Translations under genes and position numbers: made by a program
The notes under the pieces: model-generated
Seen by the model: only the letters and a program-made list of their open reading frames with translations
Told to the model about the DNA's origin: nothing
Databases searched by the model: none
Shown: piece by piece, positions 10,412-22,374 of the stretch
How positions within the stretch are numbered: position 1 is the first letter of the stretch
Layout: each line of letters begins with the position of its first letter
From: Pictodentalium vernedei
Taxonomy: Eukaryota; Mollusca; Scaphopoda; Dentaliida; Dentaliidae
Assembly (NCBI GenBank): GCA_031216915.1
Contig: JAUFNR010000077.1
Location: 62,001-126,000 of the forward strand
Length of the DNA stretch: 64,000 bases
Direction of reading: 5' to 3'

Positions 10412-11629
10412 TTAGTGGACGACATTCTGAGCAACAGATAACGGACCTAAACAATGCAGGTCTCCAGAAATGGACTCAATATTTCTGAGATAAAAATTAG
10501 TAAATGTGGATGGCTGAGACCAATAAGCAGCCTTCATTAAATCTGTAATAGCAACACTATTAGCATAAGCCCAGGAAGTAGAAAGAGCTCTTACTTCATG
10601 AGCAGAAATCTTAAGCACAGACTGCTGAGAAGAAGATAAATCTTCATACGCAGTACGGATAGTTAACTGAATCCATCTAGCAATAGAATGGACTGAAATG
10701 TCCTTTCTATTAGGCATCAAAGACAGAAAGAAACGTTTCCGTCCCTTTCTGATGAACTGAGATCTCTGTTTATAGATACGTAGTGCTCTAACAGGACAGA
10801 GTAAAGGCCTACGCCCGTCTGAAGACGGAAGAGCCTTAATAACAATAGGTTCCGGATATTTATTAGGAGCCTGATTCTTAGCTAAAAAACCGACATTAGT
10901 AGTGAAGGTGATAGTGTTCCCAACACTACGATAATGAGAATCATCCACCGATAGTGCATGAAGCTCACTGACTCTTCTGGCAGAAGAGAAAGCTAAGAGA
11001 AAAGCTGTCTTATAAGATAAGAATTTGAAATCTACTGTCCCAAGAGGTTCAAATGGCTTTTCCTTCAATTTAAGGAGAACCCAAGCTAAATTCCACTTAG
11101 GAATTAATCTAAGAGTTCTGGGTCTATTTATCGAAAAGTTTCTAACCAATTTCGATAAAGAGACATTAGATCCAATTTGTAAACTATCATGATGTGCATA
11201 GGTATCAGATAACATAGATCTATAACCCTTTATAGTAACAGGTTGCAGTTTGATTTCGTCAAACAAGTATACTAGAAAGTTAGCAATGTCTGGTATAGAG
11301 GGATCAAATATATCAACAGAATGATCCCTACACCAACGACGGAAAACCTTCCACTTAGCCGCATAGTTTAGCGAAGAGGAGGTCCTCCTACAGTTAGAAA
11401 TCACGTCCACTGCTCGTCCTGTAAAGTGCTTGCCATGCAAGAAGGACCGCACAACGGAAAAACGTGAAGGTTGAGACCTTGCGGGTTGTGATGTAGTTGG
11501 CGCGATTTCCCCTGCCAAAGAAGATCCTCTCGTGGAGGGAGCTTCCGCGGTAGGTCCCACAACAGACACCTGAGTAGATTTATCCACGGTCTCTGTGGCG
11601 ACAGAGATGCTACCAACAGAATCTTGCAT
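10412..11629 (-). CDS. DIRS tyrosine recombinase, copy B (405 aa)
   Basis: Tyrosine recombinase that would integrate the circular DNA form without target duplication. The catalytic set is visible: Arg about 218 in SSARRVSEL, His344 and Arg347 in SAHEVRAL, Tyr380 in FTNFYLRNI. An N-terminal core-binding-like segment precedes it (YAAKWKVFRRWC, GYRSMLSDTYAHH). The start is the ATG at 11627-11629, the last Met that keeps the whole domain; the frame is open far upstream and overlaps pol. The domain is intact and very close to the copy I protein. It ends about 600 bp before the ICR. Confidence 0.88.
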   Translation of the reverse strand: MQDSVGSISVATETVDKSTQVSVVGPTAEAPSTRGSSLAGEIAPTTSQPARSQPSRFSVVRSFLHGKHFTGRAVDVISNCRRTSSSLNYAAKWKVFRRWCRDHSVDIFDPSIPDIANFLVYLFDEIKLQPVTIKGYRSMLSDTYAHHDSLQIGSNVSLSKLVRNFSINRPRTLRLIPKWNLAWVLLKLKEKPFEPLGTVDFKFLSYKTAFLLAFSSARRVSELHALSVDDSHYRSVGNTITFTTNVGFLAKNQAPNKYPEPIVIKALPSSDGRRPLLCPVRALRIYKQRSQFIRKGRKRFFLSLMPNRKDISVHSIARWIQLTIRTAYEDLSSSQQSVLKISAHEVRALSTSWAYANSVAITDLMKAAYWSQPSTFTNFYLRNIESISGDLHCLGPLSVAQNVVH

Positions 11630-13643
11630 TGAGATTGTTTTATCTTTAGCAATACTTGTTGAATTAACGGCGCTGGAGGATACGCATATCCTATCATTCC
11701 GTCCCAAGGGATCGATAGAGCGTCTACTGCAAATGCTCTTGGATCCGGACACGGGGACACATACGTCTGCAACTGATTGTTGAGATGTGTCGCAAATAAG
11801 TCTATCATTGGCCGTTCCCATTGGTAGCAAATCTGATTGAATACTTGTTTGTTGAGAGTCCACTCCGACGGCAACAAGCGACCCTTTCGTGAAAGGGAGT
11901 CTGCTAGCACATTCAGACGACCCGGTATGTGACGGACCGAAAGAAGAACGTGATGTTCCAACGCAAACAGAAGGATTCTTTCCGTTAGATTGAACAACGG
12001 AACTGAATGAGTGCCTCCCTGATTCCGTATATACGCCACTACTGTCGTATTGTCGGATAGGATTTGGACATGAGCATCGTGAATAATGTCCATCCAGTGA
12101 CGTAACGCAAGCCAAATTGACATCATTTCCTTGATGTTTATGTGCTTGCACAGGAATTGCGGATCCCAAAGACCCTGGCATCTCGAATCCGTTGGGATTA
12201 ATGATGCACCCCAACCTGTTTGACTGGCATCCGTCATAATGGTAAAACTCGGATCCGGCAACTGCAGCGGAACTCCTTGAGTTAACCACTGAATGTTTGC
12301 CCAAGTCTGAATCTCTTGTTTCACTTGATCTGACAAGAGAACGTCTACATCGAGCGAATGAATTTTCACACTCCAATTCTGAGTCAGGAAAATTTGAAGA
12401 GGCCGTGTGCGTAGCCGTCCCATCGGAATGAGATCCGCGGCGGCTCCGCACAGACCTATCAGTCTCATAAATTCTCTCGCTGTGACTTTGTCTGTATTTA
12501 GACAATAGCGAGCGTAACAACTGACTAATTTCGCTCTGGTTAACGGCAGACGAACGAGATTGTTGTGCGTCTCGAAGCTCATTCCCAGATGAGTGAATGA
12601 CTTGGACGGCACCAGATCCGACTTCTCCTCGTTTACTATGAAACCGAGACGTCGGAGCAATAGAAGAAGATTCTGAACATCGTTCTGAAGCGTTAACTCG
12701 TTGCCGTACCTCTGAAGAATGTCGTCCAGGTAGACGAATGAGCTCGGAAGTAGATCATTACCGAGTTCATTACCCGAGTGAAAGCCCAGGGTGCTAGATT
12801 CAATCCGAAGCACATGGCCCGGAACTGATACACCACCCCTAGGACTGCGAAGCGTAGATACTTTCGGAATGTCGGATGTACCATGACGTGAAAGTACGCA
12901 TCTTTGAGATCTATGCTCGTTGCATAATCGTTCACCCGAATACTCGCTCTGACCGATCGAATCGTCTCCATATAAAACTTCGGAGCGACGATCAGCTTGT
13001 TTATCCAGCTCAAATCTATGACTGGACGGAACGAGCCGTCTGGTTTCGGAACCAGAAACAGATGGCTGTAGAATCCCAGCGATTCCTGGTTTTCTACGAC
13101 CTCTACCACGTTCTTCATTAAAAGAGACTGCACCTCTGATAGCAGAGCGTCTCTTTTCTGAGGGTTTGACGGAAGATGAGTCCACTTTGGACTTCGAGTT
13201 AATGGAGGCTTTCGTTTGAAGGATATCTTTAGGCCTTCCGAAGTCACTCCTCTCACCCACGGGTCGTCCGTAATCGACGCCCACTCTTGAGAAAAACTCG
13301 ACAACCTTCCGCCAACCGGAACGCGATAGAGGTTTGAGCCATCACCTCCTGGATCTGCGAGGCCTGCGGTAGGAGAAACCACGTCTTCCACGACCCGCAC
13401 CTCGCCTCGTCGACCTCGGGGCGTCCGACCGATTGTCCCGGCCTGAAGGACGTCCCAAACGAGAGTCGCTATCCTGAAGGTCTCTCGAATAAGAGCTAGA
13501 GGACGCACCGGAACCTCTATAGGAACCTCTCTTGGGCGGATAAGACCCAGAAGTGCCCGCCTTATTCGTGTCTGCTGTATCCGACCTTTTAGGAGCGGAT
13601 CTAAACAACAGAGAATCACTAGCTTTCTTTTTAATATTATCAT
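11401..13643 (-). pseudogene. pol: DIRS pol (RT/RNase H/MT-like), copy B, frameshifted
   Basis: Same domain order as the intact copy I gene: RT fingers (LVPKPDGSFRPVIDLSW), palm (SIDLKDAYFHV, CFGLNLAPWAF, YLDD), RNase H (TDASQTGWG, LSDNTTVVAYIR) and a methyltransferase-like tail. Relative to copy I, 16 bp are missing at about 12728-12745, just before YLDD, which shifts the frame inside the RT active site. A TGA at 11401-11403 also removes the last 11 residues. The methyltransferase motif reads AYPP here against ANPP in copy I. The start is the ATG at 13641-13643, inside the end of gag in the +1 frame. Confidence 0.9.
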
Positions 13644-15444
13644 AAATAGCGGAAAGCTTGCCGTCAAAGAGAAGATCTCCTGAGACCGAAGCGACTCTAA
13701 GAGAGTTCTTCACCTTAGAATCCACTAGTGTGGATGTAGACAGGGCTGCGTCACGTCTAACCAACTCCAGATTTGCCACTGAAAGGGCGGAGTTACACGT
13801 GGAATAAGCTACTGCCCTTGAAAGAAGTCTTAAGGAGGATTGTATATCCTGAAACTCTTCCCCTTGAAGACGCAGTGATAACGCCTTCGTAAGGTGATCT
13901 GCGTAAGATAAGGCATCTAAATTGGCTCTGTTAGACGCAATAGCTGTTTCCAACACTGAGGTTGGAATAGAAGCTGACGACGGTAATGATAGCTCTAAGT
14001 CTTCCGCCTCGTCGTCCATACGCAGAGGAACTCTCGGTATACCCTGACCTGCCGTGTCGAATTTATTCCTTGCATTAATGAAAGGCAGGTTGAGAGTATT
14101 TGCAGACAAGAAGCCTGCTTTCCCCGTCCTGGAAGCAAGTTTAAAAATAGCGTCGTTCAATAATTCAAATGTTCTTGCAACATTATTGGACTGCGACGGA
14201 AACTCGGGAGCGATGTCCCTGAACCGCTCGAAAAAATCAGAGTCCAATGACGCTATAATTCTCCTGTCCGGAAGCGCAGCAGTCTGGCCCGACGGAACAA
14301 CTTGAGGAAGAAAGTGCCGGATGAAGTCCACGGCAGCTTTGTGTTGTTCCGAAAGGGATAGCTCCAATTCATCCGTATCCCTTTCACCATCCGGTCGGAC
14401 CTCCCGATGTTCCCGGTCGTCCGCCCCCGATGCTTCGGCGGAGCGTACCGACCCAGCGCCGTCGGATAATTCTCGATCCGACACCGTCTCTGTCGGCTGC
14501 TGGGATGCTGCGATAAGCTGTGCTATCTGCACTAGAATGTCCGACGTCGAGACCTGCGGAGGAGCAGTCTTTCGCTGCTTTGCCGAGGGCAGCTCCGCAT
14601 CAGATGGCTCCCGCATACTTTTCCTATGCGAACGTCCGGAGTCCATCGGTCTCGAATCCCTGGCTGCCGGATGGAGTGACCTGGTCGCCGAAGAATCCTT
14701 CATCGGCGAAGCTGGCAAAATATCGGAGGTCACGCAGCCAAGGTGCGGTCGTGTGCGCCGGCGAGAAGAGGAAGCCTTAACAGTCTCTGCGGACTGCTTA
14801 TACAACGGAGCGTCCCGAGCGACGGACGTATGCTCCGCTAAAGACACATTTTGTACCACAACATCTGGTCCCAGATGTTGTTGTACGAGAGAGGGGCCTC
14901 TCTCGCTCGCGGCCCGGCTGGACCTGGACGAGCTAGGAACCGGACTAAAAGGCTTCCTCCGTTCTCGTTCACTATCCGCCGTCACTGGGTGTGCATCTAT
15001 TATTTTTATAGTGCTCGCATCACCCAAAATTTCCTCTTGGACCGCATCGGACGAACCCGGCTGCCGAACCATTCGGTGAATGGACGCTACACCGGGCGAG
15101 CTAGCGGACGACATTTGTCTAATCTCCATGAGCACTTTTGCCGCTAGCTCTGTATTTAATTGTGACGACGGACGCACACTTGAAGAAGATAACATGGAAA
15201 CATCACCCTGTTCTGGTTCCTCTGAAATAGAAACTGAGAGAGTAGAGTGACCTTGTGGAGAAAGAGCCGGCATCGCTCTTTCTCCAGAAACAACATATCG
15301 TGACACACGTTTCCAATGTTTCTCATCCCAATGTTCACATACAGGACAGGGATTAATGCGAGAACACTGACTACAATTAATGCAATAATCATGAAAGTCA
15401 GAGGAAGATTTCTTCCTATTACAATTTGAACAAGTTCCCTTCAT
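13342..15444 (-). CDS. gag: DIRS gag-like nucleocapsid protein, copy B (700 aa)
   Basis: Intact gag-like protein, presumed to coat the element RNA. The start is the ATG at 15442-15444; the frame is open 17 codons further but without ATG. It begins at once with a cysteine cluster, C-x2-C-x12-C-x2-C-x2-C-x5-C-x2-C, followed by H residues: a likely zinc knuckle or finger. The middle is Ser/Arg-rich and low in complexity. A conserved alpha-helical-looking region follows (LRLLSRAVAYSTCNSALSVA, about residue 560). The tail is basic and rich in Arg and Gly (STRRGAGRGRRGFSYRRPRR), typical of RNA binding. The last 300 bases overlap the start of pol. It differs from the copy I protein at a modest number of residues. 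Confidence 0.88.
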   Translation of the reverse strand: MKGTCSNCNRKKSSSDFHDYCINCSQCSRINPCPVCEHWDEKHWKRVSRYVVSGERAMPALSPQGHSTLSVSISEEPEQGDVSMLSSSSVRPSSQLNTELAAKVLMEIRQMSSASSPGVASIHRMVRQPGSSDAVQEEILGDASTIKIIDAHPVTADSERERRKPFSPVPSSSRSSRAASERGPSLVQQHLGPDVVVQNVSLAEHTSVARDAPLYKQSAETVKASSSRRRTRPHLGCVTSDILPASPMKDSSATRSLHPAARDSRPMDSGRSHRKSMREPSDAELPSAKQRKTAPPQVSTSDILVQIAQLIAASQQPTETVSDRELSDGAGSVRSAEASGADDREHREVRPDGERDTDELELSLSEQHKAAVDFIRHFLPQVVPSGQTAALPDRRIIASLDSDFFERFRDIAPEFPSQSNNVARTFELLNDAIFKLASRTGKAGFLSANTLNLPFINARNKFDTAGQGIPRVPLRMDDEAEDLELSLPSSASIPTSVLETAIASNRANLDALSYADHLTKALSLRLQGEEFQDIQSSLRLLSRAVAYSTCNSALSVANLELVRRDAALSTSTLVDSKVKNSLRVASVSGDLLFDGKLSAIYDNIKKKASDSLLFRSAPKRSDTADTNKAGTSGSYPPKRGSYRGSGASSSSYSRDLQDSDSRLGRPSGRDNRSDAPRSTRRGAGRGRRGFSYRRPRRSRR

Positions 15445-16334
15445 TGTGAAAGAACAACAATAAGTCCTAGTTACTCGCAAAAACCCCTGACACAAAGATA
15501 CATAATAACATGATCCATTAATAAATGAAAAAACAATTGCAAAACAAAATAATTTTGAAAAAATATTTTTTCAGAGAAGCCCAAGTTGCTGAAAAGTAAC
15601 GTTGAGCCCCGATGGATCCGATGGCAAAGTGTGGTCAAAAATTTTAAAATTATATAAAATAATTAATGAGACACTTTCGGATAATATAAATGTATCTTAT
15701 AATGAGATAAACTACCTCAAAGGCAAACAGCCCCCCTCAAAAAAGGCTGTTGCCAATGAAAACAAACAGTGTAAACACAGAAGAAAACATGACTCCAGGC
15801 ACTGAAAAAACTGGCCCGGAATCAGTCATCAATTACACTCTATCTGATGCAAAACAGAGACTCCCAGGGGAGAATCTGCAGAACATCAGATGGAAGATGC
15901 AGAACACAAACGTTATACACCCATGGGTGAAAACGTAACTATGGGGAAAATAACAGAAAACATTCTGTAACCAAGCAACTCTCCCAGGGAATTTTTAGAA
16001 ATGAAACTTCTCAAAAATATGCCAAAAGCATGGGAGAATTGCAAGGGGGGACTTTAGAAGGTTAGGGGAGAGGAAACACTGAATAAGCAGTGCAACAATT
16101 AGCAAGAATGACAACAAGAGGCGTTTGCCTCGAAAATAGGCAACTTAACATAATTTCAACAAAAAATTTTAAGTACAGCCCTGATTATTTTTTGCCACTT
16201 CTTTTTTCCTCTCCTCCTTCTATCCTCCTTAGAATCACATTTTCTCCAAGAATTACGTGTCTGGCATCCTTTAAACTGAGATTTACAAGCACAAAGATCA
16301 GTGAGATGTTGACTGATGAAGGGCCAAACAGAGA
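15445..16334 (-). other. DIRS copy B 5' leader
   Basis: About 890 bp between the 5' ITR and gag, without a conserved ORF. It has several short inverted repeats, including GGCAAACAGCC with GGCTGTTGCC (15722-15753) and ACAGAAAACATTCTGT. It is retained in all full-length copies, so it may hold packaging or replication signals; that role is inferred. Confidence 0.6.
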
Positions 16335-16534
16335 AATGATATTTGGCGCCAATTTCGGGACGACTGCGTCACTGCGCATGCGCAGTAGAGTCGTACTATG
16401 GAGGTCCTTTAGGACATGATTTCTTTTTGTTTTGGATGCAAATTTTGGGGATTGGGGGGCAAAATTTGTGTTTGGCCCTGGTTTTTGTGGAGTTAGCACC
16501 AGCTAAGTCTGGGTCATTGGTACAGTATAAAAAT
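16335..16534. repeat. DIRS copy B, 5' ITR
   Basis: A 200-bp inverted partner of the 3' ITR, with no mismatch that I can see over the shared part. It ends TATAAAAAT at 16534, after which copy C resumes with ATTCATG. Confidence 0.92.
16342..16384 (-). promoter_or_regulatory. E2F-like and NRF1-like palindromes in 5' ITR, copy B
   Basis: TTTGGCGCCAA at 16342-16352 and TGCGCATGCGCA at 16373-16384, upstream of gag where the genomic promoter of a DIRS element is expected. The palindromes could drive either direction. Inferred from motif match only. Confidence 0.5.
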
Positions 16535-18350
16535 ATTCATGAATGTGGATGGCTGAGCGCAATGAGCGGCCTTCAAAAATCTATAATAGCGACACTATTA
16601 ATGTAAGCCCAAGAAGTAGAAGAGCTCTTACTTCATGAGCCGAAATCTTAAGCACAACTGCTAAGTCAATGATATACCATAAGCAGTACCGATAGTAAAT
16701 AGAATCCATTAACAATAAAATGGAGCGTAACGTCCTTCTACTAGGCATCAAAGACAGAAGAAGCTTACGCCCATAGTAATAAACAGATATCTGTTTATAA
16801 ATACATAAACTGTACCCGGAAAGAGTAAAGGCCTATGCCCATACGAAGACGGAAGGACCTTAAAATAGGTTCCGGATAATAGGAGCCTAACTCTTATGCA
16901 AAAATCCAACCTAAATAGTAACGGAAGTAGTGATTCCGAAACTACGAAAGTGAAAATCATCCATCGATAGTGCATGAAACTCACTGACTCTACAGTAAAA
17001 GAGAAACCAACAGAATTACTGTCTAAAGGTCAGAATTTGAAAACTACTGTTTCCAGAGGCTCAAATGATTACTTAGCTAAATAAGAACCGAAGTTAAAAT
17101 CCATATAGGAATTTAATCTAAAGATTCTAAGTCTATTTATCAAAAAGTTACTAACTGACTTAGATAAAGAGACAAAAGACTCAATTGTAAACTATCGTAG
17201 AGTGCATAGGTATGAGGTAACATAAACCTATAACCTAAATAATAACAGGCTGCAGTAGATCTTGTGAAACAAGTATACTAAAAAATTGCAATGAGTAGTA
17301 TGGAGGGATCAACAATATGAACATAATGATCCCTACACCATGACGGAAGAGCCTCCACTTTAGCCGCATAGAATAGCAAAGAAGAGGATCTCCTATAGTA
17401 AGAAATCGCGTCCAAAGCTCGTCCAGTACAGTGCATACAATGCAATACGGACCACACAACGGAATACATGAAGGTTGCGACCTTGCGGGTTGTGATAAAG
17501 ATGACACGATTTACGCAGTGAAAAAAGATCCTCACATAGAGGAAGATTTCACGTTAAGACCCACAGTAGACAAGAGAGTAAATTACCCATGATCTCTGTG
17601 AAGATAGAGATGCTATCAACAGAAATGTATTGTGGTTGTTTATCTTAGCAATACCTGCTAAAACAACAGCGCAGGAGGATACGCGTATCCTATCATTCCG
17701 TCCTATAGATCAATAGAGCGTTAACAACATTAGCTCAGAGATCTGGACAAGCTAACACATACGTCTGCAATTGATTAGCAAACTGTGTCGTAAATAAATC
17801 ATCATTGGGCGCTCCCATAGATAGCAAATCTGATTGAATACTTGTTTGTTGAGAGTCCATTCTGACAGCAACAAGCGACCCGTAAGAGAACGGGAGTCCG
17901 GTAAAACAATCAGACTACCCGGAATATGACGGACCAAAACAGAACTTGGTGTACTATAACCAACAGACAGATTCTTTCCATTAAATTGAATAACGGAAAC
18001 GAAAGAGTGCCTCCCTGGTTCCGGAGATACGCCACTACTGTCGAATTAAAGGACAGGATTTGGGCATGCGTTTCTGAATAATGTTCATGCAATGACATAA
18101 AGCAAGCCTAAAAAACATTATTCCGCGGAAGAAAACTGATTGCTAAGAGACTGCGGAACCCAAAGACCCTGGCACTTCGAATCCGTAGGGATCAGTATTA
18201 TATCCCAATCTGTTTGACTGGCAACCGTCATAACAGCCACACTCGGGTCCGGCAACTGCGGTGGCACTCTCTGAGTCAACCACCGAATGTTTGCCCCAGT
18301 CTGAATCTCTTGTAACACTAGATAGACCAGAGAACGTGTAAATTGAGCAA
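16535..18350 (-). pseudogene. Decayed YR and pol 3' part, copy C
   Basis: YR remnant at 16535-17640 (the Tyr and HEVR regions are recognisable at DNA level), then RNase H and methyltransferase-like remnants to 18350, including QPARSQPS, HIPGSLIVLPDSRS and GWE-like pieces in shifting frames. Stops and small indels are frequent and are shared with copy E, so the source element was already dead. Confidence 0.82.
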
Positions 18351-21295
18351 ATCATGGATTGCCGAAAAGTTGCCGTCGAAGAGAAGCTCCTCCGAGAATG
18401 AAGCGACTCTGAGAGAGTTCTTAACCTTACTATCCACGCGTGTGGATGTAGCTAGGGCTGCGTGACGTCTAACCAACTCCAATCAGCCACTGAAGGGCGG
18501 AGTTATAATTGAACAAACTACTGCCCTCAAAAGAAATTACATTGAGAATAATATCCCGTAAATCTTTTCTTGAAGACGTAATGATAACACCTCAGTAAGG
18601 CAGATTACGTATGATAAAGCGTCTAAGTTAAGTCTACTATACATCATGTCGTTTCCAACATTGAAATTGGAAAAGACATAAACGGCGAAAAAGAATATAT
18701 GCAGTCTTTAACCACACCGTCTAAACGCATAAGAACTCTCGGTATGCCCTGCTCTGCCAAAATAAACTATTCGTATAAAAGATAAAATGGCAGAAATGAG
18801 CAACGCGGACAAGAAACTAAACTATCATGCTTGGTAGCAGGCTTGTATATATATATATATATAGCGTCGAAAAATAAAACACATGTTGTAATGACAATAT
18901 TGGACTGCGTCGGTAAGTCAGGGACAATGTCCCTGAACCGATCGAAAAATCCGCGTCCAATGACGCTATAAGTCTCTTATCCAAGATCGCAGCAATGAAG
19001 TCCGAAATAACAATCACTGGAAGATAATGCCCGAAGATATGAAAGGCAGCTTCCGATACTACTAAAGGGAAAACTCGAAATCTTTCGAATCCCTTTCGCC
19101 ATCCTGTCGGACCATATAAAGCGTTCGGTCGTCCGTAGCTGATGCAACCGCGGACCACACCGACCCAGCGCCGTCGGATAATTCCTGATTCGACCGAGAA
19201 ACTGTCAATTGCTGGGATGCTGCGAAACAACTGTGCTAACTCGGATAGCACGTCCGTCACTGAGGCCTGAGGAGAAGCGGTCTTACGATGCATTGCCGCT
19301 GGAAGCTCCGTGATCGTTACCCCGTGCATACTACCAATATGCAAGCGAACGGAGTGTATAGGCCTCGTGTCCCTTGGCTACCGGATGGCGCGACCTATTC
19401 GCCGTGGAATCACTGAATGACGAAACTGATCGGATACTCGAGGTCACGTAGCCAATGTGCGGTCGTGTGCCCTGCTGTGAGGATGAGGAAGCATTAAGGA
19501 CAGTCTCTCGGACTGTCAATATAACGGAGCGCCCCGACCGACGGACATATGCTCCGAATGTAAAATATCTGAACCACAACATGCGGTCCCCTATGTTGTT
19601 GCACGAGAGAGGAACCTCTCTCGCTCACAGCCCGGACGGACCTGGACAAGCCAGGAACCGGACTAACAGGCTTCCTCCGATCTGTCCTCAATCTGCCGTC
19701 ACTGGGTGAGTACTAAAGTAATTCAAGTGCTCGCATCACCCAAATCTCCTTCCTAGACCGCAACGGACGAACCCGGCAGCCAAACCATTCGATGAATGTA
19801 CGCTACACCGGGTGAGCTAGCGAATGTCACTCCGTAGGCGATAGACATATTCCATGAGCACTTATTGCCGCTAGCTCTTCATTAACTATGACGACAGAGG
19901 CACACTTATGAAAGACATCTCCGTAACTTTGCGAACAAGAAACCAGAAGTGCTTGGTTATAGCAAGCATAAAATAATAATATATATAGCGTCGTGCAATA
20001 ATTCGAAAGTTTGTGTGACATTATTGGACTATGTCGGAACTGAGGGACGATGTCCCTGAACCGAACCAAAAATTTCTAAGTCCACCGACGCTATCAGTTT
20101 CTTATCCGGCATCGCAGCATTCTGGTCCGACAAAAGAAGCTGTAGAAGACCAAGTCAGATGATATACACAACAGCATATGTTGTTCCGAAAGGGAAAGCT
20201 CGAAATCCTCCAAATCCCTTTCGGTATCCCGTCGGACCGGATGAAACTTTCGGACGTCCATACCCACTTCCGCGGAGCGTCCCGCCCCAGCATCGTCGGA
20301 TAAAATATATGCGACAGATTCAGTTGATGCTGGGATGCTGCGATAAACTGTGCTATTAAGGAAAGCATGTCCGTTCCCGAGGCCTGTGCAGTAGCGGTCT
20401 TACGATGCATTGCCGCTGGAAGCTCCGTGAACGTTGACTCCCGCACACTTCCTATGCGAACGTCCTGAGTCTGCAGGCCTCGTGTCCCTGGCTACCGGAT
20501 GGTGTGACCTGGTCGCCGAAGAATCCTTGATCCGCGAAGCTGGTAATATATCGGCGGTCACGCAGCCAAGGTGCGGTCGTGTGCGCTGACGAGAAGAGAA
20601 AGCCTTAGCAGTCTCCGCGGACTGCCTATACAACGGAGCGTCCCGAGCGACGGACGTATGCTCAGCTTGCGACACATTTGTACCACAACATCTGGGGCCA
20701 GATGTTGTTGAACGAGAGAGGGGCCTCTCTCGCTTGCCGTCCGGATGGACCTTAACGAGCTATGAACCGGACTAAAAGGCTTCCTCCATTCTCCCTCCGA
20801 TCCGCCGTCACTGGGTGTGCATTAGGTTAATTTATAGTGCTCGCATCACCCCAAAATTCTCTCTAGACCGCAACGGACGAACCCGGCTGCCGAACCATTC
20901 GGTGAATGGACGCTACACCGGGCAAGCTAGCGGACGTCAAAGGCCGTCGAACCTACGAGGGTCCTCTTAGGCAATTGGCGTATTTACATGAGCACTTTTC
21001 CGCTAGCCCTTCATTAATTGTGACGACGGAGGCACACTGTTGGAAGACATCACAGATACATCACCCTAATCTTGATCGTCTGAAATAGAAATTGATAAAG
21101 TAGAGTGACCCTGCGGGGAAAGGACCGGAGTGTCCAAATCCCCAATAACATACCGTGACATACGCTTCCCATATTGTCATCGAAATCACACGATACAGAA
21201 CAGGAGTTAATGCGAGTACACTGACCACATATAGAATGATTATAAAGTCAGAGGAAGACTTCCTCTTAATACAATTGATCAATATCCTTTCAAAG
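18351..21295 (-). pseudogene. Decayed gag with tandem duplication, copy C
   Basis: The pol-gag deletion junction is at about 18350. Two successive copies of the central gag segment start at about 18803 and 19929 (period 1126 bp). Each reads ELPAAMHRKTA...QAS in remnant frames. The cysteine cluster region lies near 21200-21300. No open gag frame remains. Confidence 0.82.
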
Positions 21296-22172
21296 TGAAA
21301 AGAAAACAAGTCCTGGTACTCGCATTAACCCCTGGCAATCAAAATACATAATAATAATATGATCCATTAATATAGAAAAAATAATTGAAATCAAAATATT
21401 TTGAAAAAATATTTTTTCAGAACAGCCCAAGTTTCTGAAAAGTAACGTTGAGCCCCAATGGATCCCAAGCCTAAGTGTGGACAAAAATTTTAAAAATATT
21501 TTAAACAATTTATTCAACACTTACGAACAATAATAATGTATCTAGTTATGATTAAAATAACATCAAGATATTATTTTCCAGAAATCCCCCCCTCACACAG
21601 AGGGCTGTTGTAAATGTAAACAATGAGTGTAAAAACACTAAAATAAGACTCCAGGCACCCAGGCCCGAAATCAGTTACCAAAAATACACTATCTGATGCA
21701 AAACAGAGACTTCCAGGGAAGAAACTGCAGAACATCAGATGGTAGATGCAGAACACAACGCCTAACCACCCGTAGGTGAAGACGTAAACATGGGGAAAAG
21801 AACAGAATTCATTCTGTTATTCAGCTAAAACTCCCAAGAAAATTTAGTAATAATAATTACAAAAACTATGCCAAAAGCATGGGAGAATAGCAAGGGGGGA
21901 CTTAAAGGACAGGGAGAGAGGAAAACACTTAAAAAACAGTGTAACTAAATAATCAGAATGACAACAAAATGGCTGCTGCCTCGAAAATAGGTAACTTAAC
22001 ATAATTTCATTAAAAAATTTTAAGTTACAGCCCTGATAATATTCTGTCACACATTTTTTTCCTCTCCTCCTTAGAATCACCATTTCACTAATATTTATGT
22101 GTCTGGCATCATTTAAACTGAGATTTATAAGCACAAAGATCAGTCAGATGTTAACTGATGAAGGGCCAAACT

Positions 22173-22374
22173 TAGAATGATTAATGGCGCCAATTTCGGA
22201 ACGTCCTTGACACTGCGCATGCGCAGTAGGGGCGAAGTGTGGAGGGCCTTTCAGGACATGTTTTCTTTGGTTTTAGATGCAAATTTTGGGGATTGGGGGG
22301 CAAAATTTGTGTTTGGCCCTATATTTTAAGAGTTAGCACCAGCTATGTCTGGGTCATTGGTACAGTATAAAAAT
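22173..22374. repeat. DIRS copy C, 5' ITR
   Basis: It matches the copy C 3' ITR at all subfamily markers (GGAACGTCC, GTAGGGGCGAAG) and contains the TGCGCATGCGCA palindrome. It is separated from its partner by 13.6 kb because of the nested B copy. Confidence 0.9.

Larger units (their letters stand above)
9421..16534 (-). mobile_element. DIRS copy B, full length (7114 bp), RT defective
   Basis: A complete DIRS-type retrotransposon nested in copy C. The order from the 3' end is: extended ITR, ICR, YR, pol, gag, leader, 5' ITR. The borders are exact because copy E preserves the empty site: GAGATAAA plus ATTCATG in E is split in C by an element running GTTAAAAAA...TATAAAAAT, with no target duplication. 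The two ITRs agree over their shared length and the copy is almost identical to copy I, so it is young. It could only move with proteins from another copy. Confidence 0.95.
16535..22374 (-). mobile_element. DIRS copy C, main part (non-autonomous family)
   Basis: Continuation of copy C after nested copy B, ending at the 5' ITR (AAAAAT at 22374). All coding regions are decayed. Relative to B it lacks about 1.28 kb of pol (B 12357-13640) and has about 1.1 kb of gag (B 14100-15200) in tandem duplicate. Copies D and E share both changes. Removing B, copy C is about 6.9 kb. Confidence 0.9.

Noticed and set aside
14321-15079. 252-codon plus-strand ORF opposite gag, repeated at 53259-54017
   Set aside because: It is antisense to the conserved gag gene and preserved only because B and I are near-identical. 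No recognisable domain and no regulatory context.
9421-16534. LTR retrotransposon or endogenous retrovirus
   Set aside because: Repeats are inverted, an ICR is present, there is no integrase or protease, and a tyrosine recombinase is encoded instead.
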